Positions 1-9,715 of a stretch of 34,893 nt of DNA are shown here, piece by piece. This stretch comes from Frateuria defendens (GTDB lineage: Bacteria; Pseudomonadota; Gammaproteobacteria; Xanthomonadales; Rhodanobacteraceae). How positions within the stretch are numbered: position 1 is the stretch's first letter; each line of letters begins with the position of its first letter. The translations under genes were made by a program, and so were the position numbers. The notes beneath the pieces were generated by a model. That model was given only the letters and a program-made list of their open reading frames with translations, made no database searches and was not told the origin of the DNA. Where the stretch lies: NCBI RefSeq assembly GCF_001182895.1, contig NZ_LFQR01000080.1, positions 1 through 34,893 of the forward strand, in the 5' to 3' direction.

Positions 1-53
1 AAGTAACTCGCTCCCCGGCAGGGGAGCGAAACCTCCGGCCAACGGCCGGCCAG
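1..53. repeat. REP-like double-hairpin repeat, left copy
   Basis: The first 53 bases form two tandem hairpins: an 8-bp stem (CGCTCCCC / GGGGAGCG around GGCA) and a 6-bp stem (CCGGCC / GGCCGG around AAC). The same block occurs in inverted orientation at 34826-34878 with one mismatch (T at position 33). The structure is that of dispersed intergenic REP-type palindromes common in Xanthomonadales. It is non-coding. Confidence 0.8.
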
Positions 54-170
54 ATCGCAATGACGCCTCGCTTCAACCAAGGCGTGAGGCGCCGGGTGAC
101 TCGCGCCGGAACGACGAGCAAAAACTACGGCGCGAGCCAGGTTCCCGCGAACACCCGCCCCTCACCCCAA

Positions 171-193
171 CCCTCTCCCCACCGGGGAGAGGG
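171..193. terminator. 10-bp perfect hairpin after the NPP gene
   Basis: CCCTCTCCCC, a 3-base loop (ACC) and GGGGAGAGGG form a perfect 10-bp stem 29 bp past the stop codon of the minus-strand phosphodiesterase gene. There is no T-tract on either strand, so it is either a structural 3' end or a copy of a dispersed palindrome. A second stem (100-107 with 129-136, CTCGCGCC / GGCGCGAG) lies further out. Confidence 0.5.
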
Positions 194-221
194 AGAAAAG
201 ATAAAGGCAGAGCGAGGCGTC

Positions 222-1478
222 TCAGCGCGCCTCCGGCCGCAGCATGCCCCTCACCGCGCCATAGTCGCCATCGTTGGCGGCCGGCGGCAGGTTCAGCAGG
301 TGTGCCATCAGCGGATAGACGTCCACATTGGCGAACGGCTTCACCACCACGCCCCGCTCGAAAGCCGGGCCATGCGCCACGAACAGCGCCTGCATGCGCG
401 GGTCGATATTGTCGTAGCCGTGCTCGCCCAGGCTGACCGTGCCGTGCTTCTGCGCCAGGAACGCCGTGGTGGTGATGCGCCAGCCCACGTCGGCCAGGCA
501 CAGCAGCTGCGGCACGCGCGGGTTGTGGCCGTAGGCCAGGCGCACGGGCACGCGGGTCTTGTCCCAGCACTGCATGTGCTGCTGCGGCGCCTCGAGCTTG
601 CGTTCGATGGCGGCGAAATCCTTGCCGGGCTTGGGGTTGAAGCCGGCCAGCACGCCGAAGCCCACCGTCTGCACGTCGTCGAGTGGCACCAGCTTGTCGA
701 TCAGCACGCTGTTGGCCTGCGGCACCGGCGCCATGCCGTGGTCGGCCAGCACGATCACGTTGATGCGGTCGATCAGGCCGCGCCGGCGCAGGCCCTCGAC
801 CAGCCGGGCGAGGGCGGCGTCGGTCTCGCGCAGGGCGTCGTTCACCTCGGGCGTATCCGGGCCGTAGGTGTGGCCGGCGTGGTCCACGCCGTCGAAGTAG
901 AGGGTGAGGAAGCCGGGGCGCTGCGGCTGGTCCAGCCAGGCCAGCACCTGGTCCACGCGCTGGTTCGGGGTGAGCGCGCCGTTGTAGGGCAGCCACTGGT
1001 CCGGATGGCGGCCGTGGATGTCCGCCTCGGTGCCGGGCCAGAACATGGTGGCGGTGCGCACGCCGTGCTGGTCGGCGGTCTCCCACAGCGGCGTGGCCTC
1101 GCTCCACCAGCGGCCGTCGCTGACGGCCTTGCGGTTGGACAGCGTGAACTTGCCGAGCTGCGGGTCCAGCATGGTGTTGTTGACGATGCCGTGATGGTCG
1201 GGCCGCAGGCCGGTGACCAGGGTGTAGTGGTTGGGGAAGGTGAGCGAGGGGAACGAGGGCTGCATGCCCACGGCGCGCACGCCGTCGCGGGCGAGCTGTT
1301 CGAGCGTGGGGCTGAGGCCGCGTTGCAGGTAGTCCGCGCGGTAGCCGTCGATGGAGATCAGCAGCAGCGGCGAGGGAGCGGCCTGCGATGCAGCGGGGGC
1401 GACGGCGGGGCGCTGGGTGGCGCAACCGGCACTGAATGCGAGGGCGAGGCAGCACAGCAGGCGAAACGGGATTTTCAT
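222..1478 (-). CDS. Nucleotide pyrophosphatase/phosphodiesterase lipoprotein (alkaline phosphatase superfamily)
   Basis: A 418-residue exported enzyme predicted to hydrolyse phosphodiester or pyrophosphate bonds (NPP family, PF01663). From the chosen start (MKIPFRLL) a short hydrophobic signal ends in the lipobox FSAGC, with Cys19 as lipidation site. The two-metal active site is complete: Asp44 in ISIDGYR, nucleophile Thr80 in PSLTFPNH, Asp199 and His203 in DGVDHAGH, Asp246-His247 in LADHGMA, and His353 in GEHGYDN. Order and spacing follow the well-studied Xanthomonas NPP. An in-frame ATG nine codons upstream (1505) would put charged residues before the signal and is less likely. It is divergent from the gene at 1529. 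The substrate is not readable from sequence. Confidence 0.9.
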   Translation of the reverse strand: MKIPFRLLCCLALAFSAGCATQRPAVAPAASQAAPSPLLLISIDGYRADYLQRGLSPTLEQLARDGVRAVGMQPSFPSLTFPNHYTLVTGLRPDHHGIVNNTMLDPQLGKFTLSNRKAVSDGRWWSEATPLWETADQHGVRTATMFWPGTEADIHGRHPDQWLPYNGALTPNQRVDQVLAWLDQPQRPGFLTLYFDGVDHAGHTYGPDTPEVNDALRETDAALARLVEGLRRRGLIDRINVIVLADHGMAPVPQANSVLIDKLVPLDDVQTVGFGVLAGFNPKPGKDFAAIERKLEAPQQHMQCWDKTRVPVRLAYGHNPRVPQLLCLADVGWRITTTAFLAQKHGTVSLGEHGYDNIDPRMQALFVAHGPAFERGVVVKPFANVDVYPLMAHLLNLPPAANDGDYGAVRGMLRPEAR

Positions 1479-1528
1479 GCAGCGACTCTTACGATCAACA
1501 CACAAGCCTCACATCATTGCGCAGAGAT

Positions 1529-1951
1529 ATGACCATTACATCTCTTGGCTTTCCCCGCACCTTCCTCATCGCCGCAGGCGCCGCGCTGCTGGCCGGCGCG
1601 CCGTGCGCGGCGATGGCGCAAAGCAGTGCCCCCAAGCCCGCGCCGGTGGCAATGCCCGCGGCGCCGCCGGTGCATTACCAGCAGGTGGTGCGGCAGCAGC
1701 AGGTGCGCGACCAGTTGCAGAAGAACCAGGTGGAAGAACAGATCCGCCAGCGAACCAGCGATGCCGCGCGCCGCGCCAACGCCAACGATCCGGCCCAGAT
1801 GCAGCGGCTGGACCAGGCCGAGCAGGCGCAGCGCGATCTCTATCGCGCCCGCCAGCAGGACGCCGTCGACCGCTACTGGTACGGCACCACGCCGCGTCCG
1901 GCGCCGTACCGCGCCACGCAGCCGCCCGCCGCGAGCCGCAGCGGCGGGTGA
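1529..1951 (+). CDS. Small secreted protein of unknown function
   Basis: A 140-residue protein with a clear Sec signal peptide (about residues 1-30, hydrophobic LIAAGAALLAGAP, likely cut after AMAQ). The mature part begins with a Pro/Ala linker, followed by a Gln/Arg/Glu-rich helical stretch (QQVVRQQQVRDQL and on, about residues 50-110) that looks like a coiled coil, then a Tyr/Trp and Pro-rich tail. The start is the ATG after GCAGAG; the reading frame is open upstream but would overlap the divergent gene. Only 50 bp separate it from the divergent phosphodiesterase gene. I do not recognise the family; a periplasmic role is inference. Confidence 0.65.
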   Translation: MTITSLGFPRTFLIAAGAALLAGAPCAAMAQSSAPKPAPVAMPAAPPVHYQQVVRQQQVRDQLQKNQVEEQIRQRTSDAARRANANDPAQMQRLDQAEQAQRDLYRARQQDAVDRYWYGTTPRPAPYRATQPPAASRSGG

Positions 1952-1967
1952 GGGTTCGAGAACCCTC
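1950..1967 (+). terminator. Hairpin overlapping the stop codon of the small secreted protein gene
   Basis: GAGGGTT-CGAG-AACCCTC is a 7-bp stem with a CGAG tetraloop, starting inside the TGA stop. No T-run follows, so it may be a 3' stabiliser rather than an intrinsic terminator. Confidence 0.4.
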
Positions 1968-2410
1968 GCGCATAGCCACTTCGTTTCGCGAGCGCTCATC
2001 CCTCATCGCGGCCCTCTTCCCGGGGGGAGAGAAGGCAAGGCGCATGCGGGATGCTTGGCGCGTACTCGATGCTGCGCCCTTGCCTTGCTCAGCCGGCGCG
2101 TGCGGGGAAGCGTTACAGATGGGCTCGGCCTGCGGCGTGAGGCGCGGGCCGTGTTGCGGCATCGCCTGTTTCGAGCGAGCGTTGCCTCTGGCCGTGAGGT
2201 TCCAAGCGGCGGTTCCGGATCGGCTTCGTTCGGCGGTTTTGCGAAGCGAGGCGGCTCGGCCGACTCCCGCGCGCGCTCATCGCTGTCGAAGACTTGCGCC
2301 GCCCGCTTCCTGCCGGCCGCTTCGGCTCCTGACAAGCTGGGCCCGTCTGGCCGGTACAACGTGTCGGTACGCCATCCAGCGCCCACGCTCGCCCAAGCAG
2401 CGCCCATCAG
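1952..2410. other. Non-coding spacer, convergent ends
   Basis: A 459-bp gap between the plus-strand secreted protein and the minus-strand ogt stop. At about 1990-2035 it carries a C/G-rich imperfect palindrome (CCCTCTTCCC / GGGGAGAG) resembling the palindromes at 171-193 and 12374-12394. The rest shows no convincing gene: the open frames on both strands have no ribosome binding site or recognisable domain. Confidence 0.5.
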
Positions 2411-2944
2411 TCAGCGCCGGGCCACCGTCTCCCCCGGCATGCCGAACAGGTCGCCCCGCGCCACGCCATCCTCCAGCGACAGCAGGAAGCGCTTGGTCGG
2501 CAGGCCGCCGCCGAAGCCGGTGAGGCTGCCGTCGCTGCCGATCACGCGATGGCAGGGCAGCACGATCGGCAGCGGGTTGCGTCCGTTGGCGGCGCCCACG
2601 GCGCGCACCGCTTGCGGCTGGCCGATGCGGCGGGCGAGTTCGGCGTAGCTGATGGTGGCGCCGTAGGGGATGTGCGCCAGCTCCCGCCACACGGCGAGCT
2701 GGAACGGCGTGCCGAGCGGATGGAGCGGCAGCTCGAAGTGCTGCCGCGTGCCGGCGAAGTAATCCTCCAGCTGCACGCGGGCGAAGGCGAGCGCCTCGGG
2801 CGAGCGTACCCATGCGGGCTCGGGGGCGCGCTGGTGGCGGCCGCGTTCGAACCACACCTCGCGCAGGCCCTGCGCGTCGGCGACCAGACGCAGGCGGCCG
2901 ATCGGTGTGGGGAGGTCGTCGTAGTAGAGGGGGCCGTCGGTCAT
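2411..2944 (-). CDS. ogt: Methylated-DNA--[protein]-cysteine S-methyltransferase
   Basis: A 177-residue suicide repair protein that transfers alkyl groups from O6-alkylguanine or O4-alkylthymine to its own cysteine. The active site LPCHRVIG places the acceptor at Cys131, followed by the GSLTGFGGG loop. The helix-turn-helix segment [17 protein letters not shown] and the Asn-hinge region [10 protein letters not shown] are intact. Length is typical for single-domain Ogt/MGMT. The start ATG overlaps the stop of the upstream ada-alkA gene (ATGA, 4-bp overlap), so the two are translationally coupled and form one alkylation-damage operon. Confidence 0.93.
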   Translation of the reverse strand: MTDGPLYYDDLPTPIGRLRLVADAQGLREVWFERGRHQRAPEPAWVRSPEALAFARVQLEDYFAGTRQHFELPLHPLGTPFQLAVWRELAHIPYGATISYAELARRIGQPQAVRAVGAANGRNPLPIVLPCHRVIGSDGSLTGFGGGLPTKRFLLSLEDGVARGDLFGMPGETVARR

Positions 2945-4467
2945 TGCGGGCTCCGCGCTGCGCTTTGCGCAGCCTTGCTCTGCTTCGGCTCCGGCCTGGG
3001 CGCCGCGGCGACGCTGCGCCACAGGTGCATCACCGCGTAGGCGCGCCACGGCCGCCAGGCTTCGGCCAGCGCGGCGAGCGCCCTGGTGCTCAGCGCGGTG
3101 CCCTGGCCGGCGGCGCGGCGCAGGATCAGGTCGGCGGCGGGGAAAGCGTCGGGGTGGCCGAGCGCGCGCATCGCCATGTAGTGCGCGGTCCACTCGCCGA
3201 TGCCGGGCAGGGCGACCCAGTGCGCGACGAAGGCGTCCAGCGGCTGCTCGGCGCGGAAGTCGATACGCCCGTCCAGCAGCGCCTGCGCGATGCCGCGGAG
3301 GGTGGCGGCGCGCGCCGTGGTCACGCCGACTTCGCGCAGGTCCGCCTCGGCCAGGCGCTCGGGCGTGGGAAACAGCCGCTCCAGCCCCGCCGCCGCGGGC
3401 GCCGCCAGCGGCTGGCCGTAGCGATGGACGATGCGCGAGGCCAGCGTGCGCGCCGCGGCCACGCTCACCTGCTGGCCGAGCACGGCGCGCACGGCGATCT
3501 CGAAGCCGTCCCAGCCGCCCGGCAGGCGCTGGCCAGGATGTTGGCGCAGCAGCGGCTTCAGCGCGGGCGCGGCGCCGAGTACGCCGGCGATGGCCTGTGG
3601 GTCCGCGTCCAGGTCGAACATGCGCCGCAGCCGCGTCACCACCGGCAGCAGTTGCGCCGGCGAGGCACCGTGCAGTGCCAGCTTCAGCGCGTGCTCGCCG
3701 TTCGGCCAGGCGGTTAGGTGCAGCCAGCCGGGCGCTTCGGCCGGGCCGAACACGCGCGCGTAGCCGTGCTCGTCCACGGATTCGACGCCGGGCAGCGCGC
3801 GGTTGCGCAGGAAGGCGAGCAGCGCCGCGAAGTCGTACGGCGGGCGATAGCCCAGCCGCAGCACCAGCGCATCGCCGGTGGCGGCATGCGGCGTGCGCCG
3901 CAGCTCGCGCGGCGGGATGCGGTTGGCCTGCGCGAAAGCAGCATGGAAGCGGCGCAGGCTGCGGAAGCCCGAAGCCAGCGCCACCTCGGTCACCGGCAGC
4001 GCGGTCTCGGTGAGCAGCTGCTTGGCGAACAGCAGGCGGCGCGTGGTGTGCACGTCGATCGGCGGCGCGCCGAGGTGTTCCACGAACAACCGCCGCAGCT
4101 GGCGCGCGCCGACGCCGACGCGCGCGGCCAGCGTGTCCAGCGGCTGTTCCGCCAGCAGCCCTTCGTCGATCAGCGTGAGTGCCCGCGCCACCACGTGCTC
4201 GCCGTGCCGCCATGCGGCGTTGCCCGGCGCCAGCTCCGGCCGGCAGCGCAGGCAGGGGCGGAAGCCCGCCGCTTCCGCCGCCGCGGCGCTGGCGTAGTAG
4301 CGCACGTTGCGCGGCTTGGGCGAGGGCGCCGGGCACACCGGGCGGCAGTAGATCCCGGTGCTGGTGACGGCGGTGAAGAACAGGCCGTCGAAGCGCGCAT
4401 CGCGGCTCAGGCGGGCCTGCTCGCAGGTGCGCGGATCGGGCAGGTCGGGCGTGGCGGTGGTGTCCAT
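2941..4467 (-). CDS. Ada-type regulator fused to AlkA DNA-3-methyladenine glycosylase
   Basis: A 508-residue three-part protein. Residues about 15-80 form the Ada metal-binding domain that accepts methyl groups from phosphotriesters, with Cys41, Cys45, Cys72 and Cys75 ([14 protein letters not shown]). Residues about 90-190 are an AraC-type double helix-turn-helix. Residues about 195-490 are AlkA: an N-terminal AlkA domain, then the helix-hairpin-helix glycosylase fold with [11 protein letters not shown] (420-430) and catalytic Asp446 in [10 protein letters not shown]. It is therefore likely both an inducible sensor/activator and a base-excision glycosylase for alkylated purines. It sits 94 bp after the barstar-like gene and overlaps ogt by 4 bp. 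This architecture is known in Xanthomonadales and actinobacteria. Confidence 0.92.
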   Translation of the reverse strand: MDTTATPDLPDPRTCEQARLSRDARFDGLFFTAVTSTGIYCRPVCPAPSPKPRNVRYYASAAAAEAAGFRPCLRCRPELAPGNAAWRHGEHVVARALTLIDEGLLAEQPLDTLAARVGVGARQLRRLFVEHLGAPPIDVHTTRRLLFAKQLLTETALPVTEVALASGFRSLRRFHAAFAQANRIPPRELRRTPHAATGDALVLRLGYRPPYDFAALLAFLRNRALPGVESVDEHGYARVFGPAEAPGWLHLTAWPNGEHALKLALHGASPAQLLPVVTRLRRMFDLDADPQAIAGVLGAAPALKPLLRQHPGQRLPGGWDGFEIAVRAVLGQQVSVAAARTLASRIVHRYGQPLAAPAAAGLERLFPTPERLAEADLREVGVTTARAATLRGIAQALLDGRIDFRAEQPLDAFVAHWVALPGIGEWTAHYMAMRALGHPDAFPAADLILRRAAGQGTALSTRALAALAEAWRPWRAYAVMHLWRSVAAAPRPEPKQSKAAQSAARSPQ

Positions 4468-4561
4468 ACCCGCAGGCTAGCACCGCCCCGTGCGGGCGAC
4501 TCGCCGTTTTCGGACATGGATGCGGGCCGCGCCCGACGCGCTGCGGCGAAGCGGCGGATGC

Positions 4562-5005
4562 TCAGGCGTCGATCGCCGTATCCCGGGTGGAACTGTCCGG
4601 CGCCTCCAGGAACGCGAAGAACGGCACCCCGCGCACGCGCCACGCGGCGGCGGCCTCGGTCAGCACCTCGTGCAGGGTCGCGTAGTCGCGCGGCGCGGCG
4701 CGGCGCAGCTCGTTGGCGTGATCGAACAGCAGCGCATAGCCGGGCGCGGGCAGCCAGCCGAGGTCGCGCAGGCTGTCCGACAGTGCGTCCCAGTTGTGGC
4801 CGAAGCCGGGCGGCAGTTCCAGCGCCGTCGCCAGCTCGCGCAGCAGCGCGGGCTTGGTGCGGCAGCCGGCGAGGTCCAGGTGGAACTGGTGCAGGCCGGC
4901 GCGCGCGGCGTCGGCGATCAGGGTGGCGGGGTCGTCCGGCGCCACCGGGTATACGCCGTTGCGTTCGGCGTCGTGCAGGTCGAGGGTCAGCACCCTGGTC
5001 GTCAT
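4562..5005 (-). CDS. Barstar-family protein (orphan RNase-inhibitor fold)
   Basis: A 147-residue protein with the barstar fold (PF01337). The segment FGHNWDALSDSLRDL (68-82) matches the inhibitory helix of barstar; Asp73 and Asp77 align with the barnase-contacting Asp35 and Asp39. The start is the ATG preceded by GGGGTGA; in-frame codons upstream lack a binding site and run into the hutU promoter. No barnase-type ribonuclease or polymorphic toxin is in the window, so this is an orphan immunity-like protein. It precedes ada-alkA-ogt on the same strand and may share transcription. Its partner is unknown. Confidence 0.82.
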   Translation of the reverse strand: MTTRVLTLDLHDAERNGVYPVAPDDPATLIADAARAGLHQFHLDLAGCRTKPALLRELATALELPPGFGHNWDALSDSLRDLGWLPAPGYALLFDHANELRRAAPRDYATLHEVLTEAAAAWRVRGVPFFAFLEAPDSSTRDTAIDA

Positions 5006-5193
5006 CGTGTCACCCCGATCCGGTTGAGAGCGTTGCATCGTGCACGAGTGATGATGCGTCAGCCGCCGCGGCAGGCCAACCCCGATTTGGGTGATGACGT
5101 GCACGGCGGCCATGCGGCAATGCGGCAGTGCCGTTTGCGGGGCCTTCGGCGCCTCGCCACAATCGGGTTTCCACCGCCAGGCAGGATCGCATC

Positions 5194-6864
<1,671 letters not shown>

Positions 6865-6892
6865 GCGGGATGAATGGTGCGCTGCCGGCTTC

Positions 6893-6921
6893 TTGTCTTG
6901 GACGAAATAAGGCTCCATGAT
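6893..6921 (+). promoter_or_regulatory. Possible sigma-70 promoter of the toxin-antitoxin pair
   Basis: TTGTCT (6893-6898), a 17-bp spacer and CATGAT (6916-6921) each match the -35/-10 consensus at 4 of 6 positions. The element lies upstream of the antitoxin ATG at 6945 in an AT-richer patch than its surroundings. A small inverted repeat CTCCA/TGGAG (6913-6917, 6934-6938) overlaps it and could be an autoregulatory site. Weak evidence. Confidence 0.3.
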
Positions 6922-6944
6922 TGGCTCTGAATTTGGAGACGATC

Positions 6945-7190
6945 ATGGAAGCCATCCTGGCCCCCAACAGCATCAGCATCACCGAGCTCAAGCGTAATCC
7001 CAGTGCCGTGATCGAGGCCGCCGAGGGCGAATCGGTGGCCGTGCTCGTGCACAACAAGCCCAGTGCCTACCTGGTGCCCGCCGCCACCTACAAGCGGCTG
7101 CTGGAGCGGCTCGAAGACCTGGAGCTTGCCGAACTGGTCCGGGCCCGTGCGAAGGAGCGCCGGGTCAAGGTCAAGCTCGATGACCTATAG
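6945..7190 (+). CDS. Antitoxin, Phd/YefM family
   Basis: An 81-residue antitoxin. The N-terminal half has the Phd/YefM DNA-binding pattern (SISITELKRNPSAVI, then VAVLVHNKPSAYLVP), and the C-terminal charged helix (LEDLELAELVRARAKERRV) would wrap the toxin. The ATG is chosen because GGAG lies 6 nt upstream; a TTG eight codons earlier is in frame but has no binding site. It overlaps the toxin gene by 11 bp, the usual coupled antitoxin-first arrangement. Family knowledge predicts that the antitoxin, alone and with toxin, represses its own promoter. Confidence 0.9.
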   Translation: MEAILAPNSISITELKRNPSAVIEAAEGESVAVLVHNKPSAYLVPAATYKRLLERLEDLELAELVRARAKERRVKVKLDDL

Positions 7191-7464
7191 CCTGGAGTTC
7201 GTGGCTTCCGCGCTCAAGGAATGGCGCAAGCTCTCGCCCGTCGTCCGCGACCAGTTCAAGAGCAAGCTTGCCGAGCGTCTGGAACGCCCGCATGTGCCGG
7301 CGGCCCGGCTGCATGGCCTGCCGGATTGCTACAAGATCAAGCTGCGCACGGCCGGCTGCCGGCTCGTCTATCGGGTCGACGATAGGGTAGTGGTCGTGAC
7401 GGTGATTGCAGTGGGGAAACGCGAGAAAGGGCTGGTGTACCTGTCGGCCAAGAAACGCACCTGA
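7180..7464 (+). CDS. relE: RelE mRNA interferase toxin
   Basis: A 94-residue ribosome-dependent mRNA endonuclease. By recall it aligns with E. coli RelE almost without gaps: ALKEWRKL at 11-18 and PDCYKIKLR at 48-56. The catalytic set keeps the E. coli numbers Lys52, Lys54, Arg61, Arg81 and Tyr87, so the toxin should be active. The ATG lies inside the last codons of the antitoxin gene. The partner is a Phd/YefM-type antitoxin rather than the ribbon-helix-helix RelB of E. coli, a mixed pairing known in other bacteria. Confidence 0.92.
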   Translation: MTYSLEFVASALKEWRKLSPVVRDQFKSKLAERLERPHVPAARLHGLPDCYKIKLRTAGCRLVYRVDDRVVVVTVIAVGKREKGLVYLSAKKRT

Positions 7465-7781
7465 CCGCGGGATGCCTGCGATGCAGGCATGCGATCCCCG
7501 TCTTCGAGCCGATGCTCTGCAACGACGGATCGACGACGCGGCACGAACCGCTGCGCGGCCAGACCAACCTCTGCGCAGGCCAACGCCTCCCCTGATTTCG
7601 CCTTGTAAGCAGCCGCAGATCAGCACCGCCCCCGGCCTGGCCGGCCTGGCCGGGGGGCGCACCCGATTGGACCTGCCTGGCGGTCGTCGTGAACGCGCAG
7701 TTTGGCCGAGAGACGTGGTGCACGACGCATGTGTTGCGGAGGCGAGTCGAGCCCGGCAGGGCTATGGCGGCCGAACGCCGC
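7465..7781. other. Convergent spacer with two hairpins
   Basis: A 317-bp gap between relE and the DUF1428 gene, which end toward each other. ATGCCTGC-GAT-GCAGGCAT (7472-7490) is an 8-bp perfect stem 8 bp after the relE stop. CCCCCGGCC / GGCCGGGGG (7629-7656) is a 9-bp stem with a 10-base loop. Neither has a T-tract. They probably mark the transcript 3' ends from either side. No gene seen. Confidence 0.5.
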
Positions 7782-8150
7782 TCAGGTTTTCTTTTGTCCC
7801 ACCTCCACCACCGGCGCGAAGCCGCCGAAGATCATCCGCTTGCCGTCGAAGGGCATGGGGTTGTCTTGCGGATTGAGGCGCTCGTCCTTCATGGCCTTTT
7901 GCATGCCGGTGTCGCGGGTGGCTTTGTCCGGCCACTCGATCCACGAGAACACCACCGTCTCGTCGTTCTTCGCCTGCACGGCGCGGTGGAAGTCGGTGAG
8001 CTTGCCGTCGGGGACGTCGTCGCCCCAGCACTCCAGGACGCGGGTGGCGCCGTACTCGACGAAGACCGAGTCGCCGCTGTTGGCGTGCTGGATGAACTGC
8101 TGCTTGTTGGCGGTCGGCACCGCCATCACAAAGCCGTCGATGTAGGACAT
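7782..8150 (-). CDS. DUF1428 family protein
   Basis: A 122-residue protein of the DUF1428 family (PF07237, related to E. coli YbaA), predicted to fold as a dimeric alpha/beta barrel. Family hallmarks are visible: the start YIDGFVMAVPTANK, the GATRVLECWGDDVPDGK block, VVFSWIEWPDKATRD and MPFDGKRMIFGGF. It is full length. A strong AGGAG stands 7 nt before the ATG. No biochemical function is established for the family. It is monocistronic here, with its promoter in the spacer shared with the lipase gene. Confidence 0.9.
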   Translation of the reverse strand: MSYIDGFVMAVPTANKQQFIQHANSGDSVFVEYGATRVLECWGDDVPDGKLTDFHRAVQAKNDETVVFSWIEWPDKATRDTGMQKAMKDERLNPQDNPMPFDGKRMIFGGFAPVVEVGQKKT

Positions 8151-8481
8151 GACTTTCTCCTCTTTAGCCTGGGAGCGCGCCCGCGGTGGGCACCTCCATG
8201 GAGACGACGAACGGGCGGCGACGGGATCGACATGGGCCGGGGCCGTTCAGGGACGCATGCGGAGCGCGGCGCCCGCTACGCCTGCCGGGCCGGGCGTGGC
8301 AGAGGCGGCGTGACGACGGCTGCGGCAGGCCCGTCATGCCGCGGCGGGCCGGCCTGCCGCAGCCGCCCGCCCCGGCGGGCCGGCCTTGCATGAACCCGCC
8401 TGAATCTGTGATCCAGCGCGCCCGTGGCGCCGTGCCGCTGTGACAGCATCGGCGCGCCACCCGGAGCGCAAGGAGACGCCC
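8151..8481. other. Divergent spacer with direct repeats
   Basis: A 331-bp gap between the start of the DUF1428 gene (minus) and the lipase gene (plus), so it must hold both promoters. A 13-base direct repeat GGCGGGCCGGCCT occurs at 8343-8355 and 8374-8386, within a region able to fold with GGCAGGCCCG just upstream. No clear -35/-10 was found and no gene is supported. Confidence 0.4.
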
Positions 8482-9393
8482 ATGAGCACCACGCCGTCGC
8501 AGAGCCTGCCGATGTATTTCCCGCCGGATTTCGTACTGGACGAGGCGGGCGTCTGCGCCTCGCTGGTGCTGACGGCGTACGACCAGTTCAACCAATGGGT
8601 GCAGCAGGGCTCCCCGTCGCAGTCGGGTTTCAGCTGGACGCCGAACGGGCTCAACGGCTTTACCTATAGCGCGCCGCTGTGGGGCACGGTGACCGTGCTG
8701 TGGGAGAAATATCCGGAGCCGTTCGGCTTCGTCGCCTGGGACGGCACCGGCAATGCGCTGGTGGTGTTCCGCGGCACCATGACCTCGGTCGACGCGGTCA
8801 TCGATGCGGAGGTGGACCAGACGGCCTACACGCTGGTGGCCACCGGCTTCGGCAACGTGCAGGTGGGCTGGTACAACGTCTACGCGACCCTCCGCGAGGC
8901 GCTGCTGACGCAGCTGAAGGCGATCGGGCCGGTGACCCGGCTGTTCTTTACCGGGCACAGCATGGGCGCGGCGCTGTCCTCGCTGGCGGTGCCCGACGTG
9001 GCGACCAACTCGGCGATCCCGCCCGGCAGCCGCCGCAGCTACGTGCACTACAACTTCGCCAGCCCGCGGGTGGGCGACCCCGGCTTCGCCTACGGCATGA
9101 ACTGGAGCGTGGCGGCGCCGACCTTCCGCGTGGTGAATACCGAGGACGTGGTGCCCGACGTGCCGCCGCCGCTGCTTGGTTCCACCGTCTACCAGCACGT
9201 CGGCACGCCGGTGGATTTCACCGCCGAGTACCTCACCACCGACGGCAACCACAGCATGGCGAACTGCTACTGGTACGCCATCAACAACACCGATCAGCCG
9301 CAGGGGCCGGCGTCGGCCTCGCTGTTCCTGGAGCGGCAGGTTCGCATCGACGGCGGCGTCACGCTCTACACGCCGCGGGCGCTGGAGAAATAG
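8482..9393 (+). CDS. Class 3 lipase-like alpha/beta hydrolase
   Basis: A 303-residue hydrolase of the fungal-lipase-like class 3 family (PF01764). The nucleophile elbow TGHSMGAAL gives Ser160; the signature FASPRVGD follows at 192-199; NTEDVVPDVPP gives Asp222 and DGNHSM gives His257, completing the triad. The ATG has AGGAG 6 nt upstream. No signal peptide or lipobox is visible, so it is cytosolic or leaves by a route not evident from sequence. Substrates are likely glycerides or other esters; specificity cannot be read. Confidence 0.9.
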   Translation: MSTTPSQSLPMYFPPDFVLDEAGVCASLVLTAYDQFNQWVQQGSPSQSGFSWTPNGLNGFTYSAPLWGTVTVLWEKYPEPFGFVAWDGTGNALVVFRGTMTSVDAVIDAEVDQTAYTLVATGFGNVQVGWYNVYATLREALLTQLKAIGPVTRLFFTGHSMGAALSSLAVPDVATNSAIPPGSRRSYVHYNFASPRVGDPGFAYGMNWSVAAPTFRVVNTEDVVPDVPPPLLGSTVYQHVGTPVDFTAEYLTTDGNHSMANCYWYAINNTDQPQGPASASLFLERQVRIDGGVTLYTPRALEK

Positions 9394-9469
9394 GGCGGCG
9401 CAGGCGGCCCGGCGCGATCACTTTCCGACGACCGCCAGGATGCGAGAGTGCGCCCCGGAGGTCGTCGTG

Positions 9470-9619
9470 ATGATCCGGAAACTGAAGTCGGGCGCCTACC
9501 GCCTCTACTCGCGCAAGAAGGACCCGGACACCGGCAAGCGCCGCAATCTCGGCACCTTCCCCACGCGCGAGGCCGCCGAGAAGCACGAGCGCGAGGTGCA
9601 GTTCTTCAAGCGGCACTAG
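9470..9619 (+). CDS. 49-residue basic protein, possible arm-type DNA-binding fold
   Basis: A short, highly charged protein beginning MIRKLKSGAYRLYSRKK. GGAGG lies 8 nt before the ATG; a GTG one codon earlier is an alternative start. The pattern (basic strand, DPDTGKRRNLGTF, then helix TREAAEKHEREVQFF) resembles the three-stranded N-terminal arm domains of tyrosine integrases and AP2-like domains, but no integrase follows. I believe similar short proteins are widespread and conserved in proteobacteria. Function is unknown; nucleic-acid binding is inferred from charge and pattern. Confidence 0.75.
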   Translation: MIRKLKSGAYRLYSRKKDPDTGKRRNLGTFPTREAAEKHEREVQFFKRH

Positions 9620-9715
9620 CGCTTCAGGCGGCGGTTGCCGGCCGGTGCCGTGTGCCGCCCGCGCCGCTGACTTGCCGTGGCCTTCGCGTTCGTCGCGGCC
9701 CCCGCGTGAGGACGC

